In this document: positions 1-12,000 of the stretch, piece after piece
How the letters are laid out: every line of letters begins with the position of its first letter
Position numbering within the stretch: position 1 is the first letter of the stretch
From: Lytechinus variegatus
Lineage: Eukaryota > Echinodermata > Echinoidea > Temnopleuroida > Toxopneustidae
DNA: 64,000 bases
Direction: 5' to 3'
Assembly: GCF_018143015.1 (NCBI RefSeq)
Contig: NC_054750.1
Location: forward strand, 1,469,501-1,533,500
The notes under the pieces: generated by a model
Told to the model about the DNA's origin: nothing
Databases searched by the model: none
Seen by the model: the letters and a program-made list of their open reading frames with translations, nothing else
Position numbers and translations under genes: made by a program

Positions 1-262
1 TCAATTTCATGTGTCTTAAATTTAATTGCATCAGTTACCAAGGCAGAACTTTTTCTACAATATAGCATTCTTCATTATTTTACATTTATGAAAGACAAAT
101 TAATGCTTGCAGTAAACTCAATGCTTCCAAATTTTACAATTTACACCGTTAAAAAAAATTCTAAATATTACACAAACATGCAAATTGAAAAATAAACCAT
201 TTCTTAAAAAAAAAATCATGATACCTATCTTTTATGAAACATTTTGAGGATACCAGAAACAC
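1..262. other. AT-rich sequence without a recognisable gene
   Basis: No splice-bounded coding segment, RNA gene or repeat boundary is visible here. The stretch ends at the TTAA that flanks the piggyBac-like element. Confidence 0.5.
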
Positions 263-266
263 TTAA

Positions 267-1027
267 CCCTATCTAGGCCGGGGTATTTTGGGAGTGTTCC
301 TATGGCCGGGGGGGCCTCCCAGGCCCCCCCCCTAAGATCTCGGCCATCGACCGCGCGATCGCGCCGAAAATTGGCACGCGGGTTGCCTTGGACATAATCT
401 ACAAGATTGTATAGTAATTTATTTCATGCGAATTGTAATTAAGTGATTATGCTAATTTATGCGTAATTAGTATGCGAAATCATACTTTTTCCTCTAACTC
501 CCTAAATAAAGCTCCAAATGTACTAATTTTTGGTATAGAAACTCTTTGTGGTGTCCTTAGCAAGTGTACATGAAAAAAATTGTGATATCAAATCGTTTTC
601 TTATGTATTATATTGTTTTTTGCAATTTCTTATGTATTTCTTTGTTTTTTGACCTTTTGTTTTTCATTGTTTTTTCAATGAAATTTGTTGGGGACTCTTC
701 TGTGATTATAAAAAGCATAAAATGATAACATTTAGACAAGCAAAACTAAAAATAATCATACATTTATGAATTTTAGTTGAAAACACAATTTGCATTGACT
801 TTGTACACGAAATCACGTTTTTGGGCAATTTTCGGTCTGACATGCACTTACATAATGTTGCGTAATTTCGGAACCACATACCCGGGTGACGCAAAATTGG
901 TCTCAAAAGTTGCGCAAGACTTGAAAGTAAAAAGTCAGCGAGCGGCGCGGTCAAAAAATTTTGCACGGCGAAAATATCACGCGATTTGTTGAGGGGGGCC
1001 TCCGAGGCCCCCCCGGCCTAGATAGGG
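267..1027. mobile_element. piggyBac-like non-autonomous element (MITE), copy 1
   Basis: A 761-bp element is flanked on both sides by TTAA (263-266 and 1028-1031). It has a perfect 17-bp terminal inverted repeat beginning CCCTATCTAGGCCGGGG. A CCCT-type terminus with TTAA duplication is the signature of the piggyBac superfamily (Kolobok also uses TTAA). G/C-run subterminal repeats lie just inside both ends. No transposase is encoded. Related copies lie at 9389-10852 and, inverted, at 44375-44908. Copy 1 also serves as the empty-site reference for the insertion in copy 2. Confidence 0.85.
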
Positions 1028-1364
1028 TTAAAAGTACTCCAAGGTCAAGAGCGCACCAAGTTCCACACCTTTTTTTCTCTTGCGTGTGAGTGTTCTTTTA
1101 CATATTGGTACATGTATGGTCTCATATACTGTTAATTGGATCATGAAGTACTTTTCCTCTATTAATGTTGAGTGTGCAGAAGCCAACAACAAGCTCTTCC
1201 AATTTTTTTTTTAAATATTGATGAAGCAGACTATGTAAGCTCTCATAAATAATTCTGTATATTAAGCAAATGAATACACAGAAAATCTATAAAAAAAAAT
1301 CAGTTATCACAACGCTCTATCATACAAAGAAACAAGTGATTGTTGCAGGAACAACCATTGGGCA

Positions 1365-2639
1365 TTTAACTTTATTAGTTTATTAATTATTTATTTCAAA
1401 ATACATGCAAAATAACTTTATAATCTACATACATGTGCTTATGAAACCCACAAATGTACATAATGGCTGGATTTTAACTGTGGTGGCCTGCATTCTGAAG
1501 TCATGTTTAATTCAAACTTTGGTCTTTGTGGTTAACTATGGATAGCCACTCGTGACATCACATAAGCCTGTATTATTATTAATAATAATAATAATAAATA
1601 ATAAAAGTAATAATAATAATAGTGTTATATTTGTAGAGCGCACACACGGACAGTAGACGCTAATGGCGCTAGAGCTATTAGAGCAATGGTTCAATTTATC
1701 TGCTCATTTGACCTCAAATCATTCCTAAGTCTCTGGGAAGGATGAATAAATAAGTCAGTTATCTTAACCATCAAAGAATCAAGAAAGAGCAGAGTAAAAG
1801 ATACCAACAATGTTTTTAAGATTTAAATTTGACCTTTTTGCTTCCCATAATTTAGAAGATTTAGTCCATCATGGTCAAAGTAAAACTGGATTTCAGAACA
1901 CAGACCAATGAATCAAGTCTTTGGTTCAGTTTTGTGCAAATTATGTATGTGATAGGTTAATACCAGCTTGACCATTCACATACATTGGAATTCAAAGAAA
2001 TCCTAAAATAAATCATTCAGAGATTTCAAATAGGAATGTTACTTTTCACTATTTCTAATTATATTACAGAATTCAAAATATTCCATGTACATCAAATTTG
2101 TATTAAGTTCCAAAACAATAGACTCGTATTTGAAGTTTAACAAAAACATTCAAAGCAATCTGGCATAACTGGCGATAACATTGTGAAAAAAAAATATTGT
2201 GAATAAAAAAAAGTCGGATTGTACTTCACGCTCCATTACTAGAACAAAGAGAACAAAGATGAGCTTTTTAGGTAAATTTACTGCACTATCCGGGGATGTT
2301 GCTCAATTAAACACTATTCAATGGTGGTAATCGATGAGAAAAACCTTGCTTCTGAATTCCTTTCCACAGATAACCATTTATCACATGGGTGAAAAGTGGC
2401 AAAAGTTTATAAATACCTTAGAAAAGGACAGTAGTGCAGCAGTTAAGACTTTAACCATGAACTGCAGTCCAATGATGTATCCATAAGATAGAAGATAAAG
2501 ACACTTCTCTGTAGATTACCCTACAGGGGTCAATTAGACTTGGCAATAGGTACGTCACTGTATTATACTAAAGGGAGTCTGCAAGACGATATTGATGCTG
2601 AGTTTGTGCAAAAAATAAATAAATTCAGTCTGCGAACTC
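1365..2639 (-). other. fbxw9: Probable FBXW9 3' UTR
   Basis: This region follows the FBXW9 stop on the minus strand. The first cluster of AATAAA signals in that orientation lies at about 1371-1397 (TTTATT on the plus strand), suggesting a 3' UTR of about 1.25 kb. An AAT-rich microsatellite at 1574-1620, followed by a possible SINE tail, lies inside it. The end point is inferred only from the signal cluster. Confidence 0.35.
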
Positions 2640-3017
2640 TCAATATGATTCAAACTCTTCCACGACGGAATCCTGCTTCGGCCTCCATATACCCGTTGTA
2701 AGATCGCTACCAGCACTCGCCAACACTCCACACTGTAAATCAATGGCAGTCAAATCACGCGTGTGCGTCGTCAATTTACACATGGTCTCAGGGTTATGGC
2801 TAGGGTCGCTGATCCTTATGGTGGAATCCGTCGAGCAAGTGTAGAGCGCCCCCATGGTGTACATGATGTCCGTGATCTTGCCCTTGTGGCCGACGTCGTA
2901 CGTCTGGATGATGTCGAAGCTGCCGTGGGTGGGGTCGATGACGCGGACGTTGCCATCGCGGTGACCGGTCCAGAGTTGGCCGTGTTGATAAGACATGCAC
3001 ATGCAAAAGCTCTCCAG
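2640..3017 (-). CDS. fbxw9: FBXW9 coding exon 8: last WD blades and stop
   Basis: Residues 421-545 and TGA at 2642-2640. Blades include GQLWTGHRDGNVRVIDP, GALYTCSTDSTIRISDP and GVLASAGSDLTTGIWRP. The acceptor aaacag at 3018-3023 fits phase 0. Third-position GC rises sharply in the middle of this exon (about 2850-2990) compared with the other exons. Confidence 0.93.
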   Translation of the reverse strand: MESFCMCMSYQHGQLWTGHRDGNVRVIDPTHGSFDIIQTYDVGHKGKITDIMYTMGALYTCSTDSTIRISDPSHNPETMCKLTTHTRDLTAIDLQCGVLASAGSDLTTGIWRPKQDSVVEEFESY

Positions 3018-6000
3018 CTGTTTGCAGAATTGAGCAATGAATTTATTTAAAGAATACATTTATTCACTGATTCTTCACATGCATATAAGCTATAAAGCAT
3101 CTGTGACGATCTTTAAAAATCTAAATAATCTGTGACATATTCTTGTAATGCATGACCATTCTCATTCATCACTACTCTGTTCATAGCATAAACCAAAAAT
3201 CTTGAATCAAATATTAATCTATTGAAAACTGATGCTTTACAAATTACTCAAAAGCGTTTAAAATACCATGAGGGGAACACTGGTAATTATTAATAAGCAT
3301 ATTACGGAAAAATGAATACAATATCAGTAGAGGCAGCACTCTCCTATCATAGCAGATTGGATATGTGAGCTTTACAATTTGCATTATTTTTATCATAATT
3401 TTATCACTGGTAGCTTGAAAACCATCATGAATATCCTGCCACGTGTGAAGCTTATGTCAGACTGTGCATGTTTATTTCTAAAATGAAGTTTGCAGATAAT
3501 TCTAGCACACAAAATGACCCATTACTCACATTGAGTTTCTTGTAAACACAGTGTGCTCGGCGGTCAAAGATGGCAATGGACTTGTCTTCACTGCCAGATA
3601 TGATGTAATGGTCATCAGCTTGGACAGTAAGGACTGGATGTTTGTGATGTATCAACTGGTCAACAAGGCCATTCTCATTCACTGTAAGTCAAAAGATGGG
3701 CAATAACAAATATCAAATACACATGCAAGTGCAAGTAATTAAAGGGGAAGTTCACCCTGACAAAAAGTTTATTGTAAAAATAGTAGAAAAAAAATAATAA
3801 AAAATTCATCAAAGAATTAAAAAGTTATTAGAATTTCAATTACTTGATTTGTGATGTCATATATGCGAGCAGCATTCCTACATAGCGAATGGTAAAAAAT
3901 CAATAAAATGTCATTTTCTCAGAAAATTGAAAATGGTTTTCACTGCACCTTTTGTATATCAATAGACAAATCATTTCACACCAGATCATGAATAGAAAAC
4001 AAAATAAGTCATCAGGAACCATACAAAATTTGAAATTCATGCATTTTATATTACATAGCATATGGGGCAGCTGTTCGTTTACGACGTCACAAATACAAAA
4101 CTTTTAACTCTAATAACTTTCTTAATTAACAGATTTTCCTCAAACCTCCACCAATATTTTTTTATAATTTTTTCTGCTATTTTTACAAAAAAGTTTTCTT
4201 CAGGGTGAACTTCTCCATTAAAGTAAAAATTTATGAAACACCTCCTGGACTCCCTATCTCTAAAATATTAAAATTTCTAATATGAAATTTTGGACCCACC
4301 TCTTGGATCAAAAAGATAAATGCTTTTGTCATAGGCTCCTGCGATGATCAGATCATGTTCGTATACCACGCTCAAGAATGCTGATTTCCCCCTTTAATAA
4401 GTGAAAAAAATAGAAATAAAGAAAACACCATGCTTAATCATCACTTCAATGTCACCATGACAGGTACATAAAGGCGACCGCACACCTTACGATTGGTCTG
4501 CAACCCGATTTCAGAATAAAATGTAGTAGAATTTGATGCTAATTTTGAGACTTGGAATATATGTACTGTGTAATGTTCTAAATCATTGTGCGAATACCTA
4601 TGTTCAAATCTGTGACTATGCTATCATCTAGTGCTGCAAGTCAGGCGGCATGTTCGGGTTCGGTTCGGCAGGGTTCGGCAATTTTTTTCCGAACTTTGGT
4701 TCGGTTCGGGGTTCGGCAATAAATGCCAAATTAAATTTAACACATAAAAAATAAAGATCGCCGACCTACAAACAAGTAATCTCGAGCATGATCCGTCATG
4801 TATTAATAATAAATTTTGTTTCTAAAAAGAATAGTTAAGATAATTGTTGAACTTTCTTTTGTTTTAATTAACAAAAAATAAGTCATTTCTACTTTCATTT
4901 TTAAAATGAAAATAAAAAAAAAAAAAAATATTGATAACGAGAGAATCAGGACAGAAACAGAATTACAAAGATCAGAATATTTTTTTCACGATTATTTCAT
5001 GTAGCTATGATCATGATCGATTACGATGTCATTGCCAACGCAGCTTCTCAAATTGGAAAGTGTTGATCGGGAATGTCGAAATAGTAGACAAACAACCTCC
5101 ACTCAACTGTTATTATACCGGTAAAATTCACATTCCAAAGAATATGAGTGTTTTAGAAAGTCCCTATTTTCTGAAAAGTGGTAAAATCTGGTCAATGAAT
5201 TACTTTAAAAAGATAAAATATCAGTCCATTCTTGGTCCAGAAAGATCGACGCTACGTGACTTCAAACATATTTCTAACACGAAAATGAGTACATGGGACT
5301 GTACCGCGTATTTTAGTGTTGTGAAATCACTCGGCGTTGATCGTCAGAACTAAGACGGAACTGATAATTTATCATTTCATTCTCAGTAATTGGCCAGATT
5401 AAACCACTTTTAAGAAAATATTGACAATGGAAAAACGTTTCAAGTTTGGAATACGAATTTTACCTGTATAATAGCAACTGAGAGCAGGTTGTTTGGACTT
5501 CCTGTTTCAACTTTCCTTACCAACCATTTCCGGAACATCGATCAGGGAACATGCATTGATTTGGTTTGAATTTTTATCTTTTTTGTTTTTTTCACCCTCA
5601 TTCCTTCATCTCTTATTTATTTATCTTTTATATTAATATGGAAATTTCAGAAGGTGGAATATATATACTTTACCATTACTTTGTCAGTCACAAGGAATTA
5701 ATTTATGTCTTTTCAATTAAATGTACATCCGATTACAGCAATACGTAATTCAACTACACTTTTTAACTGAGTTAAGCTTAAAATGTCCCCACATTTTATA
5801 AGGAAAAAATATATTCATGTTTAGGCCTGGGACGATTGTCATTATTACCATTCGATTATTTCCTGGAAAAATAATTGAATGATTCGATTGTTCGTCGGGA
5901 ATCACGTCTTTTAAGTCACAATAGTTGTCCTACTTTATGGTGACCCCCCCCCCATGAAGAAATCTCCATCAAAGTCACATGTTTAGCATAAATGAGGCCC

Positions 6001-9000
6001 TTTTCCCCTTCTCCATGATTTTTTTTATATCAAAAGAAACTTCATGAAATGAGATTAAATCTTTCAGTTTATTGTTCCAATGAAAATCTTTCCTAAATTA
6101 ATACTGGTACCCTGGTATTATGCATTCATCCCTCCAAGTGCCACACCCCTGCATATAAATGAATCAGCCCCGCCGAGTCCAAAGACGTAAACAACTCATT
6201 CATGAAGTATATTCTTTGAGACTGAGCCCAGGTGGAGCATTTCACTTGAAAATTTTCATCCCTTGCCCACACCATGTCCCCGCCTCCACTTGTGGCACTG
6301 CCCACGATGCTACACATGTATTAAAAAAAATATTTCATTTGAAATACCTTTCAAAATAACGATTTTTTTATCATTTGAACCTACATGTATAACTGGGTCT
6401 ATTTTTGGAGACTAGCCGAGAAAGTACTGGTGAAGGCGGGCGCGTGTTGGAATGTAGTTTTCATTGGTTGAGGGGGATATATAAAAGGTTGCATTGTTCT
6501 GAAACATGAAAGAAATTCTCCGGCTCCCACCCCCTATCCTTCCCTCTCTCTTTCCCTCACACGCACACACACACACAGATGGGGGAGGGGTCAATTTATT
6601 TCTGAAGTCATGACCTTTCCTGATAAGGGAACCACATGCCTTCCGCTTCTTTGTTTCCCAAAGTTTCATTGGCTATCCGAAGGTCCAATCAGCTCAAGTG
6701 AGCTGGTTATGTGTTTACTTATTATTGTGCACGCACACAATGACTTATTTTGTGTATGAGGGCAAGGTCGGTGGGATTAACATTTTCGGAGCGCTATCAT
6801 GTTGGTATGTAACTGTGAATGTGATACAATCATTGATAATTTTTGAAACATTACCTCGGTAACATAATTTTTAAACCTGAAAAAACAGCTGTCATCATTG
6901 TTTTCTTGTCATTTTATTTTTATTACTTGGGTATTAGAGGTATCCCAACGTCATAATCGGGATCTGCCGAACATTCGATTAGTGTAAATTTTGCTAATCG
7001 ATTGGTGATTGGCGGCATGCCAATCGAACCATTCGATCAATCGATGTTTACTCCCAGGCCTATTCATGTTTATAAAAAAATTGAAAATGATAAAAATTTA
7101 ATCAAACACGAGACCGAAACTGTCATACTTTGTCATTTACGAGGAATGAATTTATGTCTGGTTCTTTTTCTTTATTAAATACAAAATGATTAGGTCCGAT
7201 TACGATCACGATCGATTACGGCAATACGTAATTACACCACACTTTTATACCGAGTTTAGCTTCAAAATGCCCCCTCATTTTATCAAGAAAAAATATATTT
7301 ATTAACATAAATATATTCTTAAGTTGATAACAGTTCAATCAAAGACAAGATGGGAGCTATCATAGTGGATTTTGAAAATATATTGAGTGGAATTCTCTTT
7401 GTGCACAATCACTAACCAATATATATTTTATTAATTTTATACTTAAATCTATGTAGTCATCGCATTCACGCATTGCAAACAAACATGCTTTTTTTTTACC
7501 GAACTTCCGAACCAGGCCTTTGAGTTTGGTTCGGTCCGGTTCGGAAGTGCCAAGTTCAGCGAACTTCCGTTCGGTTCGGCGGTTCGGCTGCAGCACTACT
7601 ATCATCCTTCTTAGAATAAAAGCGAATTTAATATCTAGTCGAAATGACGTCATAGCAGTCGTACAATTGGCTACGATTGAAACTAATTTGACCTTTACTC
7701 CCAAAATAAAGGCTTGCAATCTTTCAAAATGGTTAATAGTATTCTTTCAATTAATTTTAACCTCAAATGAAATGATATATTCCATTCACATTTTCAGAAA
7801 ATGAGCAAAATGCGATTTTTTCCAAAATTGGATAGTGAACAGTCGTAAGGTGTGTGGTGGCCTTAACACTATTACTGAGATCTGTATGAAAAATTGAACG
7901 ACAGTGCCAAGTATTTCAGATATTTCATTGAAATACTCACTAGAATACCATTAGCACAAATAAACGATGCACACAGTGTTTTAATAAACTCATGAAACGG
8001 ACTTTTGACAATATTGTACAATAAGATCAATTCTGATCAACTATTTGAAAAGGGTTTCATGGCAGGAGAACGAACGACCCGCCATAATGTACAAGATTTC
8101 AATTAAGATAGTAAGGAACAATCTATAACTTCCTTCATCACAATATTTTGTTATTTTCACACTAATGCTATGAAGGTAAAATGAAAGTAAAATTCTATGT
8201 ACTTGTAAGACTTTAAAGAATTGTACACAAACTGCAGACAGGAGATTGATCACAGGTGAGTGTTTCATAAAGCTGTTCGTAAGTTAAGAGCGACTTCAAG
8301 AACGACTGGTGATCCTTTCCTGTGGTAAATGGTACACACCAAAATGTTCATTGGTGATGTTTTAGTGCGTAAGAAAGGTTCACCAGTCATTCTTAAGTTG
8401 CTCTTAACTTACAAACAGCTTTATGACCCCCCCTCCCAGGAAAAATTAAAAATGAGACCAAGAAGTATTTCCTTTTTATAACCATGCGAATTAAGACACA
8501 TAAGACTTAATATAAATACATGCCTTGTTGTAAAGTCTCTGATGCAATGAAAAGACATGATTGACGTACAAAATACAAAGTGCATAAAATTTGATTGGGT
8601 TTTGCAATATTGCATTTTCATGGCAAATGTGAGTATAATGTAACATAGTTTTAATTATTTTGACACAAATAAATACACCGTGTGCTATAATACAATGATA
8701 TAACAACTGCATAATGTAACTATTATAAACAGAAAACAATACACCAGGTAACTAAGAGCATTGATTATTTTATCACAACTTACTTGAATTTATGAACACA
8801 CTTCAAGTCATCGTTGATATCCCATAATTTCAACCAGCAATCCCAGGATGCCGTGCATAATAGATTATCCAACGATGTGATGTCCCAAACCCAGCCCTGA
8901 AGCAAAGCAAAAATCAAGAAAGGTCATTACATTGAAATTCAAAACGTTTTGTTTTTACATTATGTCTCATTTGATTACCAAACAAGTTTTAATAAATCAA

Positions 9001-12000
9001 ATGATTTAAGATGTATTCTTTTGCCACTGAAAAGATGAAATTTTATTGAATACTACAGATACATGTACACAAATTTTCAAAGGAGGTGTTCCATATATTA
9101 AACAGAACTGTATTCCCAAAAGATTCATTTTTTAGGCAAAGTTATTTGTTTTTCAAATCTGCCAAGAATGACAGTGATGAGACTGAACTTAAAAAGCCAA
9201 AAACTATAAAAAGTTATCAAATGAGATTGGTCTTCTGAGGAACATATCGTGAAAGGACTTGTCAGATATTTATTTGACACATCCTGTTTCATATGACACA
9301 ATTTTTTTGTACAATTTCTGCTAGAGTTTGAGGTATCTTCAATGGTTTAGAATTTAATGAATATGATTTATGTCACTTCCGCCTTTAACCCTATCTAGGC
9401 CGGGGTATTTTGGGGGTTCAAATGGCCATGTTCTTAGCAGGTTTACATGAAAACAAGTGGAATGCCTCTGGCCGTCTCACCTGCATCACGCGGTTCAATA
9501 TAGCAGCAGTGCTGACTTTGAATACTACTCTAACTCGCACAAGATGTTCAGTGATACATGGTTACTCTTATGTCCACTTTTTATGAACTAGACCAATAAA
9601 CTTACAGAGATATGATGGTTATTCAACAAAAAACCCCAACATGGCCAAAGTTCATTGACCTTACATGACCTTTGACCTTGATCATGTGACCTGAAACTCG
9701 CACAGGATGTTCAGTGATACTTGATTACTCTTATGTACAAGTTTCATGAATCAGATCCATAAACTTTCAAAGTTTTGATGGTAATTCAACTGATACACCC
9801 ACTTCGGCCAAAGTTCATTGACCTTTGACCTTGGTCATGTGACCTGATGCATCCACAAAATATTCAGTGATGCTTGATTACTATTATGTTCAAGTTTCAT
9901 GAATCAGATCCATAAACTTTCAAAGTTATGATGGGAATTCAACAGATATCCCCAATTCGGCCAAAGTTCATTGACCCTAAATGACCTTTGACCTTGGTCA
10001 TGTGACGTGAAACTCATGCAGGATGTTCAGTGATACTTGATTAACCTTATGTCCAAGTTTCATGAACTAGGTCCATATATTTTCTAAGTTATGATGACAT
10101 TTCAAAAACTTAACCTCAGGTTAAGATTTCAATGTTGATTCCTCCAACATGGTCTAAGTTCATTGACCCTAAATGACCTTTGACCTTGGTCATGTGACAT
10201 GAAACTTTAATAGGATGTTCAGTAATACTTGATTAACCTTATGGCCAAGTTTCATGAACTAGGTCCATATACTTTCTAAGTTATGATGTAATTTCAAAAA
10301 CTTAACCTCAGGTTAAGATTTGATGTTGACGCCGCCGCCGCCGTCGCCGCCGCCGTCGGAAAAGCGGCGCCTATAGTCTCACTCTGCTTCGCAGGTGAGA
10401 CAAAAAAAATTGATATCAGATCAATTTCTTATGTATTATATTGTTTTTTATGCAATTTCTTATGTATTTCTTTGTTTTTTACCCTTTTTTCATTGTTTTT
10501 TCAATGAAATTCATTGGGGACTCTTCTAAGATCATAAACAGCATAAAATACATACATTTAGACTCGAAAAACTAAAAATAATCATACATTTATGATTTTT
10601 GGTTGAAAATACAATTTACATTGACTTTGTACACGAAATCATGTTTTTGAGCAATTTTTGGTCTGACATGCACTTGCATAACGTTGCGTAATTTCGGAAC
10701 AGCGTACCCGGGTGACGCAAAATTGGTCTCAAAAGTTGCGCAAGACTTGAATGTAAAAAGTCAGCGAGCAGCGCAGTCAAAAAATTTTGCCCGGCGAATA
10801 TATCGCGCGACTCGTTGAGGGGGGGAGGGTGGCCTCCCCGGCCTAGATAGGGTTAAGCCAACCCCGAGTGCACTTTGGTGTTACACATACCCATTGGAAG
10901 ACTGAGGCTGGACTCACACTGGCTTAAAACCAACCCCAGAGGTGGACTGAGATGGTCAGGCCGGCCGGTGTTACAACTATGCCCAGCCGCCTCCTGGCCA
11001 GCCTCAGTCCACTTTGGAGGAATGTGCAACACGGGTCTTACTGCCTCAGTCTCTAGCCATTTTGCTTTAACTGGGTCCTGTTGCATAAAACTTTTTACCA
11101 GAGAAAACTCTGGTAAAAACCTGAAAACTGAGATTAGTCTGATTTCTGCCATTGACTTTAACACAGGGCAAAAACTCCGGTAAAAACAACTCGAGTTTTC
11201 TCGGATAAAAATGTTTTTTGCAACGGGCCCCAGAAATACTCCCCTGTTCTAATTTATTTTTTTTACCTTGTGAGCTTTGACTTCTTTAGTCCTGGAATCT
11301 TTGACAGACCTCTCCGGGTTGTTGGAATCCAACTTCCTCAAGTCCCACATCTGAAATGTTCGATCTCGAGATCCTGTGGCACACAACTCTCCATTCTGGC
11401 AAATGAAGTGCAGTAAATGATAGCAGTGGTGACACGGGGTATTCATAGTTTGCAATATTATTTCCTTTAGGTAATAGCCCTAATCCACTGGGAGGGGGGG
11501 TGGGGCAATCATAGTGAGTGAGAAGACAAGTTGGCCCTCTTTCCTGCATGAAATTTGTGACGGCTACCACTACCACCTTGTCAACTTTGGCACCCTGAAT
11601 ATTTTTACTTTATGATAGAAAAGTGTTTTGTTCCTGCAGAAGTGATATCTTACAGGTAGATGAACAGCAGAACTTGTAGTTTTACAAATGACCTCTTTTT
11701 CACAGGATTCACATTTTATCAAGTTTTCATATTCACACCATCTTGTTTAACCTAAAAAGTTTATAGCATATCAATAGATCATGAATCTTTAATATTTTAC
11801 TTACATTCATTAGATGTACACAGTCAATAGCAGCTATATGGGCCATATTGAGTGAGAAATGTTCCATGTTAGTTTCTTGTTTGGCCCAACGCTGATGGGT
11901 TTCTTCTCTGTCAATGCATGCAAGCTTCCAGTTGAAATCATCGTCTTCAACTGAGAGTGACAGCAAAGGGTAATCAAAAGTTCCTGATTATCACAAGGAC

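Larger units (their letters stand above)
4471..7864. mobile_element. Short TIR element split by a hAT-like insertion (outer layer of a nest)
   Basis: The left end AAGGCGACCGCACACCTTAC is mirrored at the right end (7840-7864, reverse complement AAGGCCACCACACACCTTAC). Without the insertion at 4629-7598 and one copy of its target duplication, the element would be about 0.4 kb, a plausible MITE. No coding capacity is seen. Confidence 0.6.

Noticed and set aside
2763-3050. Open frame on the plus strand across the FBXW9 last exon
   Set aside because: Antisense shadow of the GC-rich WD-repeat coding sequence.
4931-5353. 140-codon open frame inside the hAT-like element
   Set aside because: No transposase motif recognised and no clear start ATG context; kept only as a note on the element.
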